A stretch of 64,000 nucleotides of DNA, from assembly GCA_010015675.1 (NCBI GenBank), contig ML976977.1:474218-538217 (forward strand), read 5' to 3'. The DNA is from Byssothecium circinans. Taxonomy: Eukaryota > Ascomycota > Dothideomycetes > Pleosporales > Massarinaceae. Under the pieces are notes generated by a model. The model was not told the DNA's origin. It worked only from the letters and a program-made list of their open reading frames with translations, and searched no databases. The position numbers were made by a program, and so were the translations under genes. The stretch's first letter is position 1; the number at the start of each line of letters is the position of its first letter. Below, piece by piece: positions 10,473 through 22,977 of this stretch.

Positions 10473-11441
10473 CAACATCACGCAACAAAAAAACAGTAAT
10501 GGGGAGCACCGACTCAAAAGAACACAGGCCTCCAAATTTACCACCCACATCGCATCGCATCGCAGTCAGTCACTCAATCAGTCAATGAGCCAATCAGCAT
10601 CGCTCATTCGCTCGCTCGCTCGCACTACACAGAAGAAGGGAGGGGAAAGGAAAACAGAGAACAGAGAGCAACAATACAAAACAGAGCCATTCCTCAATGA
10701 CCTATCCAAATCCCCTCTTTCCTTTCCGCGCCATCCTCTTCCCTCCCAATACAATGCGCATAGTTCTCCAGCCAGAAAACCCATAGGTAGTGCAGGACTC
10801 TCTTACTCCAAACACACAAAGGCATTGCTCCCTTTTATCATCCTCTTCCCCAAGCCGAGCCTCCACGCCCCAAGCCCATAGAAAAGACCAAAAAGAAAGT
10901 ACCAAGTCAGAAAACACCGTATATCATCCCGCCTTGAGACCATAAAAATCCGGAAAAGAAGCAAACTGTGCAGAAGAAGATAAAAATTCGCCAAGGACAA
11001 ACCAAACAATACAAAGTATGGTTCGAGCGAGCTCCAAGATACGCCAGACCAGGCCGGGATAAAAGAGAGGGCAAAGACGCTGGTCCCGCCTCTCCCGCAT
11101 ATGCCTCTTTCCCAATTCGTGAATATGCCGTGTGTTTTTTTGGATCCGATAGAAGACAAGACAAGCCATACAGATAACAATTCAGCCGCCGGGGCAGTGA
11201 TGATACAAGTAGGAACGCCGTTGGATATAAACATCGCGCAATCGAATCAAGTGGGTGGGTGGATAGGTAGAGGTATAGATAGGTAGATGTGTTGGGAAGT
11301 AAGGGCGCCAAGAAATCTTGTAGGGTAGACACGGCGGTATTAGTTTAGTGGTGGTATTGATGTGTCGTAGATGTCGTAGATACTGGCTGGTGAGAAGGGG
11401 CGACAACCTTGTGGATATGATGATCGTGAACTGGCTGATGC
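10473..11441. other. intergenic, low-complexity, no gene seen
   Basis: This lies between the promoter of the Cys-rich gene and the 3' end of adenylate cyclase. Around 10550-10625 there are short repeats of CATCG, GTCA and CGCT. Frames are open by chance on both strands but composition is not protein-like. It presumably includes the adenylate cyclase 3' untranslated region. Confidence 0.5.
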
Positions 11442-14400
11442 TCAGGCTGACGTAAATTGCGAGGCTGCTTCCTCTTTGAACTGCTGCAATTCCGAAAGCT
11501 GGCACTTCAACTCGGTAAGGACATCCGACATTGGGCAGGCTTGTTCGAGTAGAGAACCTTTGCCGAAAGGTCGGATCATGTGTCGAACGGCGAGAGTGGT
11601 TGCGCACGTCTAGCATATAAATTAGCGGCCGGACTACTATGATAAGGATTACCAGCTTACCTCGATTCGCGAGATCTGGTGCTCGACGAAGTTGATCAAG
11701 AACCGATCCGTTATCTCGCCACCCCGACTCTTCATCTTTTCTAGCAGCGCAGTCTCTGGTGGCTTCAGTTCCACCGAGCCCGGACTCTCCAGTGTACTGC
11801 ATAACATCTCCAAACGTAGGCTGATGTTCCAGAGATCCCACACATTGTCAGTGTCAATGGTAAGCTGGCTGCCTGCCATCTTCTGACCTGCTTGTGGAGC
11901 ACTCGAAGGTGTATCGGACGGCTTCTGTTCAATTTGTCGCTGTACAGTGAGACGGCTGGATAACGAGTGCGGGTACATCAAATAGATGTATTCAGGATTC
12001 TCAAGACCCTTGAGACGGCGTTCGCCCAATTCCTTCACCTCGAAGCCCTGGCTACTGAGAGATCGCAACTCTTGTCGTATCGCGTGTGTCATGGCGTCGT
12101 CACTATAGGTTTCCTCAGAGCCGATAGATCCATTTCGATCACCTTCGATGTGCGTCTCCAGAAGGCGCTGGACCTCTGCAATGAAGTCGGACGACACAGT
12201 GATCTGCCCTCCATCGGCCACAGATGAGATACGGGAGGCTCGATTGACCATGGGACCGAAGTAGTCCATTCGCTTGGTCACTGGATCGACTTCGCACACT
12301 GGCGTACCCCAATGGATACCCATACGGACAGAAAGACCCTTGAAGATGACATTACCGTCGGGGTCAACGACTTCCTGCCCGTTCACGCTGTTGAGAATCT
12401 CTTGCGGCCAAGGAACCTCTAACAACTGACTTTGAATCGTGAAACACCAGAGCAAAGCCGACGTGACTGTTGGAAAGGCCACCATGAAAGCGTCGCCTTC
12501 AGTCTTGACCTCATAACCGCCAATAAGTCGTAGTTGGCGACGCATAAGCTCGTTGTGCTGCTTGATTGCCGATCTCATCGCGATGGGGTATGTTTCCCAT
12601 AGAAGGGTCGAGCTCTTGATATCAGTGAAACACAAGCTAACATCACCGGTCGGAGCATCCACTTCGCTGTCAAGACGCCTGAGCTTGGAGTCGCCAATGG
12701 CGCCTTTACGTTTGTTGAGTTTCCGACCGGGGAAGATGTCATCCGGGGAGTCGACTGGATCCAAACCGCGGATGGCTGATCGATACCTTGCCCCCTGTTT
12801 CTTCTTCATGTCACCAACTCCAAGCAACATGACCATGATCTTGTTTGTCGCGCCGAATGCAATTGCAAGATCACGGAGCTTCTGCGCAGCTCGCATCAAG
12901 TCATTGCGCTCAGATCGGGCAACGTCAACCGCGAAATCCGGCGTGAGATATTCCCAAAGTTCCCGGGACGCTATCAGTATCATCTCATCTGTGTCGCCAA
13001 GGGTGAGATGAGTGATATGTGGGCTAGCGATCACCGAAGGTGACATTTGGGCATACCCAAACGCCCGAGAAACTTCAAGCACATCGTTGAGTTTTCCTTG
13101 TCGAGATACAAAGCCTCCAGCTTCTCTGATCCTCTGCCGCTCATTAGCTTCAGCAGGGTCATGCTTTCGGGTGAGAATCTTGTAGCCTCCTTCGGAACGG
13201 ATGAGTAGCCCTTGTGCGTCGCCTACATTCGACATATAAAGCTCCATCTCCTTGAGGTACATGACGGTAGCAACGCTGCCAGACGTAAGGTCGTCGTCCC
13301 CGAGCTCAGGGAGAGCACCCCGAGGTTGAGTCGGCGCTCCGACATGCTTATCAAGAGACTGAGTGGCGGCCAGAGCGATATCTTTGTTAAGGCTGAGATA
13401 GGTCCGCCGCAATGCGTCTACGGGAGTCTCGTTAGACTGCTGCTTGATCTTCTCAAGTTCGGTTCCGAAGCGGGTCTTGAAGTTGTCGTAGAGAAACTTG
13501 GCAATTTTGGAACCGCTGCCTGCAAGCGGCTGCGCGTCAAAGATGCCGAGAATCTGCTCATCTTCTTTGCCCCGGAAGCGAGGAACGACCATGTCCATAG
13601 TGGAAATATGCTCATTACGGCCCAAGCTATCCGCCATGCCATAGGCCATTGTCCCAACAGCCGAGCCTGCGGTCCGTACTCTCCTGTCTTCGGACTGTTC
13701 GGGCACGGACGGAACCATCATCGTAACATCCATCAAGCCCAATACCCTCAGGTTGATAAGAGAGCTGAAATCCGTGAGATCCCGCCCTTCGCGCATAGCA
13801 GAGCCGTTGTGTGTTGGCTTGATCTCCAATCGCTTGTTGCCCGACAGATTGAGATACTTGAGATTGTGATTCCAATTCCAGTTCCAGTCATATGGCCAGT
13901 TGGAGACGTTATACTTCAAGGAATTGCTTGCGACGTCGAGAATAGCGAGCTTGGCGACCTTGCCTAGTTCTGCTGGTAGAACCTGAAACTTGTTCCCGTT
14001 GATATGGAGCACCTTCAGTGAACTGACTTCCTCCAAATCTTCCGCGGGCAAGGAGGTCAGGTCGTTGCCAGAAAGATATAGCTCGGTAAGGTTCTGTTGC
14101 CATCTCCGTATCGTACGGGGAGGAATGTCATAGATGAGATTGTAGGAGAGATTGACTATCCTCAGCTCTGGTAGCAAACATAGCTCTTCGAACACTTCAT
14201 CGTTGAGTTGGTTGTCGGCGAGGAACAGATGCCGCAAGGATCCCGCAAAAGTCGTCACCATCCTATTGGAAAGACTAGAGTCCTTGCGCGAAACGGGCGT
14301 AATAGTACCCTCAGTTGGCACCCGTGACGCAGTTGATTGTTTTCTTCCGGTAGTGGTACGGTCAGATCCGTGTGAGCCCTTCCGAGTGGTAGTTCCAGGC

Positions 14401-17400
14401 GAAGTGCCATACAACAAAGTGCTTGAAGCCTGGCTGGGGCGTCGATTCTGGAAGTCTTCAAGCTTTCCCAATTCTTCGTAACTGGGGCTGGGACCCAAAC
14501 CGGGAGTCGCCAATGGCGTCGCTCCATCTAGATTGTAGCTATCTCCATTCACTGCAGCCGGTGGGGGGGCGTTACTCGGCTTAGGAAATCTTTCCATCAA
14601 GTTTGAAGACACATTCAGAGTCTCCAAACGACGCGCATACCAGATCTCTGAAGGTAGGCGAGTCAGATTGTTTTCTCTCACATCCAGGTAACGGAGCTCA
14701 GCGAGTCTGCCAATTTCAGTGGGTATCTCATCAAGTGTATTTCGTGCAACACTTAGATGTTCCAGTCTTATGAGCTTGCCAACGTTGGACGATATGGAGC
14801 TGAAGTGATTCTTGTCAAGAATGAGTTTGGTGAGGCCGGTGATCTTAGGAAATAAGTCTTCAGGAAGGTGTGACAGCTTTGCAGAGCCAAGATTGAGGAG
14901 GGTAAGAGACGGGACGGATTGGGTCAAGCCAAATCGGGTCACTGGGTTGTGGTTCATGTGCAGTACCCTGATCTTTGGGAAATGTCCTTCAAACGAGGAT
15001 ATGGAGTTGTGCCCGATCATCAAGAATTCTAATCGCGGTAGTTGGGACATGACGTCCATGCTGTCAAGCGCATTGAATCGAACATCAATCTCCCTAAGAT
15101 TGACGAGATTGCTGAGAGTTGGCGGAAAGCTGCCGGAGAGCCTGTTGTTGGTTGCCCATAGACGTTCCAAACAAGTAAGCTGCCCAATTTTGGGAAGACT
15201 GGAGACTGAGTTGAAGCTGATGTCGAGGTCTACGAGCGTCCGCACCTCGCATAAAAAGTCAGGAAACTCGTTGAGTGAGTTGGAGCTGAGATTAAGGCTT
15301 CTCAATGCGCGGTATTGGCCGAAATAGGGCGGAAGTTTGGTCAGCCGGTTGTTAGATAAACGTAGCCCCTGGAGGCTTTGCAGCTTGTGCAATTGTGCGT
15401 CCTCTAAATCATGAATGCGATTGTTCGAGATATCAAGCATGGTCAGGCGGCTGGCTAGGCTGAGACTAGCTGGTAACTTCCGCGCGTCGTTGCTAGTGTA
15501 CTTTATTTCACGTAGGTTTGTACAGGCCTGGATGAAGTCTCTCGGGACAGCCAGGGTCAAATTGCGGGAAAGGTTGAGAGATATTATCTCGGTAGCTTTC
15601 TGATACAGTGCGATAGGAATAGTGATGAGGTTCCGTCCTTGGAGGTCGATATGGCTGAACTTCTGCATCTTGCTAAATCCTGGATCCCTTTCTAGACTTG
15701 CGTATCCGCTCATCTTGGCAGGTAAGAAGGTGAATCGGCAAAGGTAGCTGTTGTCATCCCGTCCAATTTCGTCGATGCGATCGGCCTCGGTATAACCAGC
15801 CTGCTCCAACAGTCGCTTCTGAATGAGTAATGGCCGTTCTTTGGGGTCCAGTTGCAGTGATGTGTCGTGCTTTCGCATAACAAGATGGTAGTTGTTGAGC
15901 TCATCTTGCAAGAGTGTCTTTTTCCCCAGTATCTTGATGATCTCGGCAACGGTGGTATTCAATGTTGCTGACAAGGTCGCAAAAGTCGAATCCACCCTGA
16001 ACACGCGGACGCAATACATCCTGCTGTCAGTGTGCTTCGGCACATAGTCTGGTTCGTCGAGTTCCGGTCGATCGTAGTCGTCTTCCTGAGGGACAGCCCA
16101 CGAATCGGGCACGAGCCACTTCGACTGATCGCTGGGATCTTGTTTCTTGTCGTCCGCACCGAACGTGGCGGACAATTGCTCGCCCACCGGTGTGACCATT
16201 GGTTGCTGCTTATGTGACGGAGCGATAATGCCTTCCATATGACTCAAATCGGTGTCCAGGTCGAATAAGGCATCGTTCTCAGCGTTACCTGCGTGAGCCT
16301 CGTTGGGATCTTTGCCCCGCGGCTGCTCAAAAGCTGGCGACTCCCGCTGCTTGTCTCTCCTGAAACCTATGCGGCCATGTTCCTTCTTGCCATCCTTGGG
16401 TGCCTTGTCCTTGCTGCCTTCCATGGTTTTCTTCTTGGGGCCAAAGGCTCCCGGCGATGGCTCCGCCTGAGGAAATTTTCCTGACTTGACCGAGGGCTGG
16501 AGGGAGACGGTCGAGGCTGGCAAGTCCCTTAATGAGTCTGGTCCAGTCTTGTCTGGCCTTCCCTTTCCTGTCAATCGACCGAATAACGAGCGGGGTCCTT
16601 TGGTAGTGCTGGGCGATCGTTGGGCGGCCGAAGGCTCCCGTGACATAGCACTGAACACGCTCGGGGTGGGGCTGGTGGGCCGAGGCAGAAGATTGTTTTT
16701 CGACGAGAGTGCGGCGCTCATCGAGGATTGAAATGGCTGGTCGCGGGTGCTGTATGAAGACTCGCCCCGACTGGTGACGGGTCGAAGCGGATACGGCTGG
16801 CTGATTTCGATCCGCCCTTCGTTCGTTTTTGCCCCCTCTTCTTTGCTTCGATTGTGACGGTGGCCGGGTAGCTTCAGCTTATGCGAGGTTTTGCCTGACT
16901 TGGTAGATTGCTGTTCCGAAGATGCTCGTCCATTCTCTGGTTGTGACGATGCATCCTGCTGGCCCATGTCAGTCGCACTTTCTTTCGGCAGGTGTAAATG
17001 ATGGGAAAACATGTTTGTGACGTGTAAGGAAACCACGGTCGTAACTGATGTGACTGCAAGTACGCCTCACGTCTTCACGTCTTTACACGACTATGCTAAT
17101 TGCACTTACCTTTTGGCTGAAATCTTGAAATTCCCAAGGAGTTACTTCTGACGAAGGCAGCGGTGTGCGAGGCCGCGACCCGATAGGCGAAGCGGGCCTG
17201 CTAGGGAAGCTATTGCCTACAGTGTTGTTGACGGAGTTGTTGCGGTTGCGCGTCGAGCGCATCGACTGCGTGTCTGTGGGTTGATACGGCGTCGCAAGGC
17301 TTGAGTCGGAGTTTTGCCGCGAATCGGCGGGAAATTCTTCACCAAACACATTCTGCAATCTTTTGTGATATCCTGGCCCTCCCCCTCCCCTGCTGACGCT

Positions 17401-18323
17401 GGACTTGGAGCCAGAGCTACTGATGGTGGTAGCACTTGCCGCAGACGGCCGGCGCGCATCGTTGTAGCCCATGATGTCATCTCTGCCACCTCCAGGCCGT
17501 CCGAACTGGGGCGAGAGCTGCGCAATGTCTTCGTTGGAGTCATTGAAGAAACTGCCCCAAACACTTGAGGCCATAGTAGCACCATTAGAGCCCGAAGTGG
17601 CCCACAACGGCGTCAGCGTCGGCGAGGTAGCGGTCGGCGGGTTTCGCGATATCGACGGTATCCTGCCCCCCGAGGTATCCAGCACAGCCAGCTGTTTCCT
17701 GTAGTCCCTGAAGTCGTTTGCGTGCGAGTTCTCGTAGTTTGGGGTTTTGCGGGGCTTATGGCCAGGATCTTTGGGCGGAGGAGCTGGCGGGACAGTGCCC
17801 GGCGAGATCTCAGACTCCTTTTCTATCCTGCATCATGGCGTTAGCTGACTCAAGCGCAGGGAACAGGTGCTCGTCTGACAGTGAGTCGGGCTGAGCACGA
17901 GGCTGGCGCATCGCATAGCATCGTGCCCACCGCGTTTCACACCGTCTTGTACTGCAGGTGGCAAGTCTGAACTAGGGGTGCGAGAAGAGAAAAGACATTA
18001 TCTGGCGACCAGCGCGTCGAAGCTCTGCGAGCCTACCACACGGCGAGCAGCGCGCATCGGGGGCATTTGCTCGAGATGCACAGAGCGGTGGAACGTGCAT
18101 GGGCTAAGCCAGACAACGGTCCCATCTGCGACGGGGCGAAAGACAGAACAGACAGGCCAGAGAGGACGTACTGGTAGTTGAGGTCCTGGTTGGTCTGCAC
18201 CGACACGGGGGTGCCGCGATGCTGTTGATAAGGCCGCACGGTGCTGTTGGACTGGAGGGAGCGCCAGCTCGCGGAGCTCTCTGCGGATCCATGGCGGGCG
18301 GCGGCGGTCTCATTCCTCGTCAT
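11442..18323 (-). CDS. adenylate cyclase (Ras-responsive)
   Basis: Four exons, 18323-18172, 17827-17110, 16958-11661 and 11609-11442, give 2111 residues, a normal length for fungal adenylate cyclase. Introns are 344, 151 and 51 nt, all in phase. The domain order is the fungal one. A disordered Ser-rich N-terminus contains a conserved DFRDYRKQL segment. A Ras-association domain spans about 603-704 and leucine-rich repeats about 712-1335. A PP2C-like domain spans about 1423-1686. The class III cyclase domain starts near 1728 (CFTDIKSSTLLWE, then GGYEVKTEGDAFM). The enzyme makes cAMP from ATP at the membrane and drives protein kinase A; Ras activates it through the RA domain. The last exon, ending in a Glu/Gln-rich helix, was found by splicing. 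The 344-nt first intron is the least certain element. Known orthologues are CYR1, cr-1, MAC1 and UAC1. Confidence 0.95.
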
Positions 18324-19816
18324 GGTCACTCAGCGCAGCGCAGCGCAGCGATGCAGATGGTGCGGACGCTGGACCGCGGTGCGCAGGCAGTGCTGGGCTG
18401 GTCGAGGACGAGGACGAGGACGGTGGACTGGGTGCGGTGCGGGCAGCGAGGAGCGGGCTCGAGGCGAGGGCTGCTGCCACAAGACTGTCAAGACGGCTGT
18501 TGCTTCATCGAGGCTGGGACGCATGGGACGGGATGCACAGCACAACAGTCACGGTCACGGCGAATTGCGGGCAGCGCGCGGGCGACAAGAATGAACGCGA
18601 TGGGGCTGGGCAGAGGAGAGGTGGATCGTGGTTGTAGGGTAGAGTCGTGCAGGTGTGCAGTGGTGACGGCTCCAGGGCTCCACCACTTCAGATGGGAGCG
18701 GCAGCGGATGCTCAGACGCTCTCGACTCTCGACTCTCGGGCCTGACGCCGCCACTTGCTCTCGGGAAGACGCCTAGACTGCCTGCTTGGATCTTGGATGC
18801 ACAACAAAAGAAACACGGCGGAATGTGTCTGCCCCCGCCCCGGGTGTGCCCCATGATTTGGCAGTCCACTCATGGGCTCCGGAAGCAGCGCGCGCCCATC
18901 GATTTGCAATCCCGTTCATTGCCGTGCTCCGCGCGATCTCATCTGTTCTCCAGGACCGCGGTTCATCCATGGATACATCAAGGCTTCTGCTCTCTGCATA
19001 GTGCATACATACATGGCATCTAGCCGTCTTGCGCCTAGGGGCCTTCTCAGTCCTATTCCCCGCTTGCAGCCACACGCGTGGCGCATGCTTCCCCAAGCTC
19101 TGCCATGACCCTTATGTGCCACGCATCCATCCCTCTCGGCCACATGACGACACCACATGCACGATGCTGCAGAGCTATTAATGTTCTGCATTGTATGGAT
19201 AACGTCGTGGTCTCTGTAAAGGCCCGGCCGATGCCAGTTCTGCTGCACTCCTCCCGCACCATCTGTCTAGGCCTGGGGTGTCTGTTGGCCTTGTCGCCGA
19301 CCTCGCTGAACACTGTCTCAGAGCTTAGACGTGGCGTGCGTCCTCCTCTCCTACAGCGCCGGAACAGATCAGGGGCTTTCTGGTTCCATGCTGACTGTTG
19401 TTCCCCACTGTCCACTCACCACGCACACTAAACATCACCAACAGGTTCGCGAAGCCCATGTGTCAATACGATTCCTTCGGACAGCGGGCAGCTCCACATC
19501 CACGTGGAACGGAACGGCAGCAGGGCACGGACGACATACGAATGCAGAAGGTAGGTACTGCGTCTTGTCAACACCAATGGGATATTGTATCAGGCTTTTC
19601 AACACGCTAGAATATACAAATACTGTTGTGTATCAGGAGGGTATGGGACTCTGACCCGCAATCGGAAGAAGGTTGATGGAAAAAAGAGGAACTTTAGATT
19701 GCTATATATACAAATGAATGAAAGAACGGTTCGTGACTGTCTAAAGAACGGTTCGACACTGTCTCGCACGAAGGAAAACTGTCTGTAGCTTACACCACAG
19801 TACAAGTACTGCCACT
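18324..19816. other. adenylate cyclase upstream region, no gene seen
   Basis: This 1.5-kb region is GC-rich near 18.3-18.8 kb and contains several long chance frames on both strands. None has consistent composition, splice sites or a recognisable domain. It is expected to contain the adenylate cyclase promoter and the 3' region of the aerolysin-like gene. Confidence 0.5.
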
Positions 19817-21297
19817 TTATCCACGGAACTCAACCGCACGCTTGCCACCGGTCTTATTGATGCCCTTCTTAGGGTTGGTACCCTGTGGCATATCCTTGAT
19901 GGGCATCGTTTTACAGGATGCTACAGCATCCACGTAAGTAACGGACTTCACCTTACCCGCATCCTTGAACACAAACGTCTTGCCGTTCGCTAGTTTGGCG
20001 GTGATTTGGGCGGTGTAGGGGCTTTCGAAAGTGCCCGATGTAGCCGTAGCGGTGCATAGCGTGGCCGATTGGGGCGGGATACCTCCGACTAAGGCGCAAG
20101 AGATATTAGCACGAGTTATTTGGACCCATTGTGTCGGGCGCGTGTGCACAGGTATCACTTACCAGTTGATCCCATTGTTAGCGAGACTGATTCGGTTTTT
20201 GATTCCGAGGTCTCCTTGGTGTCGATTTTCTGGAAGTCGTATTTGACCTCGTGGTTAGTCTCGGTCTTGGTATTAGCCAATCCAGGGATTCCTGCCTCGA
20301 ATGCGATTTTGACCGAGAACGCAACGCCGACGGTGTGCGACATGCTGCTGGAGACGGATTTGGTGTTCGTGTAATAGATCTTGTCAGAGAGGCCGAAGGT
20401 CTGGTTGAGGCCACCTTCCGGGTTGTCGTTGATGTACCAGATGCTACCGAGGTTGGCCTTCGTATCGATGCCTTTCTTCTCGCTATTGTATTTGTTCATC
20501 TCTTCAGTGAAGGTGATGGACGACATGGAGGCGGACACGATTTTGGACTCGAGATAGTGGAATTGGAGCGTCTGGACCAAGCCTTTTTCCTTACCCGCCT
20601 GGCTTTGAGACTTCCCCTGTGACGATGCGTTAGTAAATGGATTCGCATAATGCGTGCTTGTGGCGGGATAACTTACCTGAAGCGCCACAATCCTCTTAGC
20701 ACCAGCATCAAACGTGACCTCATCACCAGTGTGGGCAGATCCCAGGTTCAGCTTCTTTTCACCATTGATCCAGACCTAGACCCATCCGACAGCGTCCAGT
20801 CCATTTTTCCCTTTGTTGTTCCACAGTTTGATCACTGTGGCCTTCATTAGTAGCTGCATATTGCTAGAATTCTTCAATAGCTTCCATGTTACTTACCAAC
20901 CTCGTCTGTAGCCACCCATTTGAGCTCTTGATCCGGGTCGCGGTGCTTGGTACCGTCGGAGGTGTAATCGCCATAGATCTTGCCAAAGTCTCCATCACCC
21001 CACTTGAACGCCAATCCCCAGACGGCCCAGTCGCCCCTCCAGACCCTGATACCTGTGTGACAGTGAGCTTATATGGCATGGCATGTTTGAAGAAGGCTAC
21101 CACATACCTGTTAAGACGTCTCCGTCCACATGGCCTGCCTCGCAAAAGTAATGACTGTCAGGTGAGTTCTCCCACGGGACGCCCGCTTTGGTAGGTGGAA
21201 TCCACGGTCCAGTCTGGCAACCCGATTTGTCCACAGCAACGGCTTTGGCTATGCCTGATAGCGAAAGAACTGCGGTCGCGAAGATGGAAAGAAACAT
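19817..21297 (-). pseudogene. secreted aerolysin-like protein gene with in-frame stop
   Basis: The minus-strand model has five exons: 21297-21108, 21052-20897, 20834-20677, 20616-20163 and 20088-19817. Introns are 55-74 nt with good GT-AG borders, and the phases match, giving about 409 codons. The first 21 residues are a signal peptide. An N-terminal Gly/Trp-rich beta domain is followed by the Ser/Thr-rich alternating pattern typical of the aerolysin-family insertion region, then a short beta-rich tail. Members of this superfamily oligomerise and make beta-barrel pores; targets and activity here are unknown. A TAG lies in frame in exon 3 at 20778-20776. The codons after it remain open and protein-like, so the lesion looks recent, or a different splice form skips it: a longer second intron ending at this TAG would stay in phase but drop a conserved-looking segment. 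I call it a probable pseudogene. Confidence 0.6.
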
Positions 21298-21300
21298 CTT

Positions 21301-21415
21301 GAAGGACTTGAAAGCTCAAAAAGCGAACGTGTAGAAGTTTCGAAGGACCTGAAGGTTCAAGAAGCGAAAGAGTAGAAGTTTCGAAGGACCTGAAGATTCA
21401 AGAAGCGAAAGAGTA
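21301..21415. repeat. 41-bp tandem repeat, about 2.8 copies
   Basis: Three consecutive units start at 21301, 21342 and 21383. Each begins GAAGGACYTGAA and the full ones end GTAGAAGTTTC; the third is cut short. Units two and three differ at a single position over their shared length, and unit one is more diverged. The array lies in the leader of the aerolysin-like gene, immediately before its ATG. Confidence 0.85.
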
Positions 21416-21491
21416 ATTCTGCGAGATCTGAAAAGAGAGTGGATAGTCCTATGGAAGTGATATTGAAAGAAGAACACGATGGACTGTTATC

Positions 21492-21498
21492 TTTATAC
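21492..21498 (-). promoter_or_regulatory. TATA box of the aerolysin-like gene
   Basis: The minus strand reads TATAAAG about 195 bp upstream of the ATG at 21297. The 41-bp repeats lie between the box and the start codon and so would be transcribed as 5' leader. Confidence 0.45.
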
Positions 21499-22048
21499 AT
21501 ACAACCTCTCGAGTGCTAATCTCCGTATAGATCCCTCTCCTACAAGTCAACCCAACTTAACGTGTGGGGATTATCGTGTGACTTTGCTGCGCGGGAGGGC
21601 TAACACATGTCGGGGACCGAGAACTCTGGCTTAGCCTGGATACTAAAAAAGTCCGGAATGCGCTTAACCAGATTAGATTAATCATTTTCTGAAATCGTTC
21701 TTAGGTGACTGACTTGAAACATGTTGGATTTGCTCTATCGTGCGTGATGTTCAAAGTTGGATGCTCAGCCTTGCGCCGTGCATAACGATCAATTAGGACT
21801 AGGGTGAGCTTAGCATTTTCTGCCGTACTCCAGTGCGCTGGATACTGCACATACTCGACGACTATTTCGTGCGGGATTGAATTGAAGGTGATCAGACCTC
21901 CTCCGAGAGAACGCCTTGGAGGTAATTAGTCCCCATACGAAGGGGTTGGAGCCATCGATACCTGCTCCCACTAACTACCTCCGTCATGAATGCGCCATCT
22001 TGATAAGAAGCATCAGGTGATTACGCAGCCAGGGTAATAGCCGTCTCT
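21499..22048. other. intergenic, no gene seen
   Basis: This stretch separates the aerolysin-like promoter from the kinase relic. No frame of note is open on either strand. Confidence 0.5.
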
Positions 22049-22840
22049 TTATTCTCCGCGCTGAGTTCCCCCTCCACGGTCAGCAACCGCCTGCGCCGTC
22101 GCCCGAGCGTTCCCCTCCATTGCTAGCATGCTGTAAACAATAAGCCACTTCTTTCCGATGCTTACAGCCGCCCGTCTCACGTTGACAATCCATTTACGCA
22201 TGGATTCGGCGTCTACCCCGCCGTCACGAACCCTCGCAATGGGCCAGGCCCAGCACAAACAGCATCGTCATGTCAAGTTCCCATACGCCTCCGGGAGCGC
22301 CACGTCTCGCGCTGAATAAATACTTGGGTGGGACGTAGTGTGGGGTCCCACCGGTATGAGCCGGTGCCGTGTCTTTGGTAGCAAGACCGAGATCGCATAC
22401 CATAGCTCGGGGGCGATTTTCTGAGAGGGTTATGAGGATTTTTTCGGATTTGATGTCGCAGTGTACGACTTGCTAGCTGAGAAGGTACGCCAGGGCGCTA
22501 CTGGCGTCGGCCAGTACGCAATATTGCTGGCCGGCGTGGAGTGTGCACATGCGACCGGCGCCTTTGAAAAGGGTCAGTTTAGATCCGACAAACTCAAACT
22601 CCAGCCGCAGCTTGCGCGAATAGAAGGCGAGAAGGTTGCCTAGATTAGAATGGGTGAGCCGGCGGAGCAGATTGGCTTCTCTGCGCCACTTGCGAGCCAT
22701 GGTTTCCAGCGACGGTTCCCGGGCGTACTTGATGGCGGTGACGCGGTCGTTGAGCATGCCGCGGTAGACCTCGGTGCGCTCAGTGTGGAGGATGAGCGCG
22801 GGGAGGGGGTTTGGCGGCTCAAAGGGAGTTCGGGCGTTTT
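22049..22840 (-). pseudogene. broken protein kinase
   Basis: Read on the minus strand, pieces of a protein kinase domain appear in order. First comes an N-lobe strand with the lysine in VTAIKYAR, then an alpha-C-like segment (WRREANLLRRLTH). Next is the catalytic loop VVHCDIKSEKI, with HCD in place of HRD, and then CDLGLATK in place of DFG. A GTPHYVPP activation-segment motif and a C-lobe ending KKWLIVYSMLAMEGNA follow. An in-frame TAG at 22475-22473 interrupts the domain just before the catalytic loop, and a frame change is needed near 22250 to reach the C-lobe. No glycine-rich loop is visible upstream. The gene is therefore dead or has undetected introns; two independent breaks favour the first. 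Confidence 0.65.
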
Positions 22841-22977
22841 GGCCTTGAGTTTCTATTCTTTCTGGCCAGCGACCTCGATGGCGCTTTCCTTCTCTTCCAT
22901 TCTAGGACATGCGTTGTCGTTCCCTTTTCGGCGACGTGAGACCGAAAACATCGCCATCAACCACAACACACATCAGC

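Noticed and set aside
18125..18171. 46-nt first intron for adenylate cyclase
   Set aside because: A GTACGT...GTCGCAG intron fits in size but leads to a stop seven codons later; the 344-nt intron keeps the frame and joins conserved sequence.
18219..18776. 185-codon plus-strand ORF near the adenylate cyclase start
   Set aside because: It is antisense to adenylate cyclase exon 1 and promoter and lacks any protein-like pattern.
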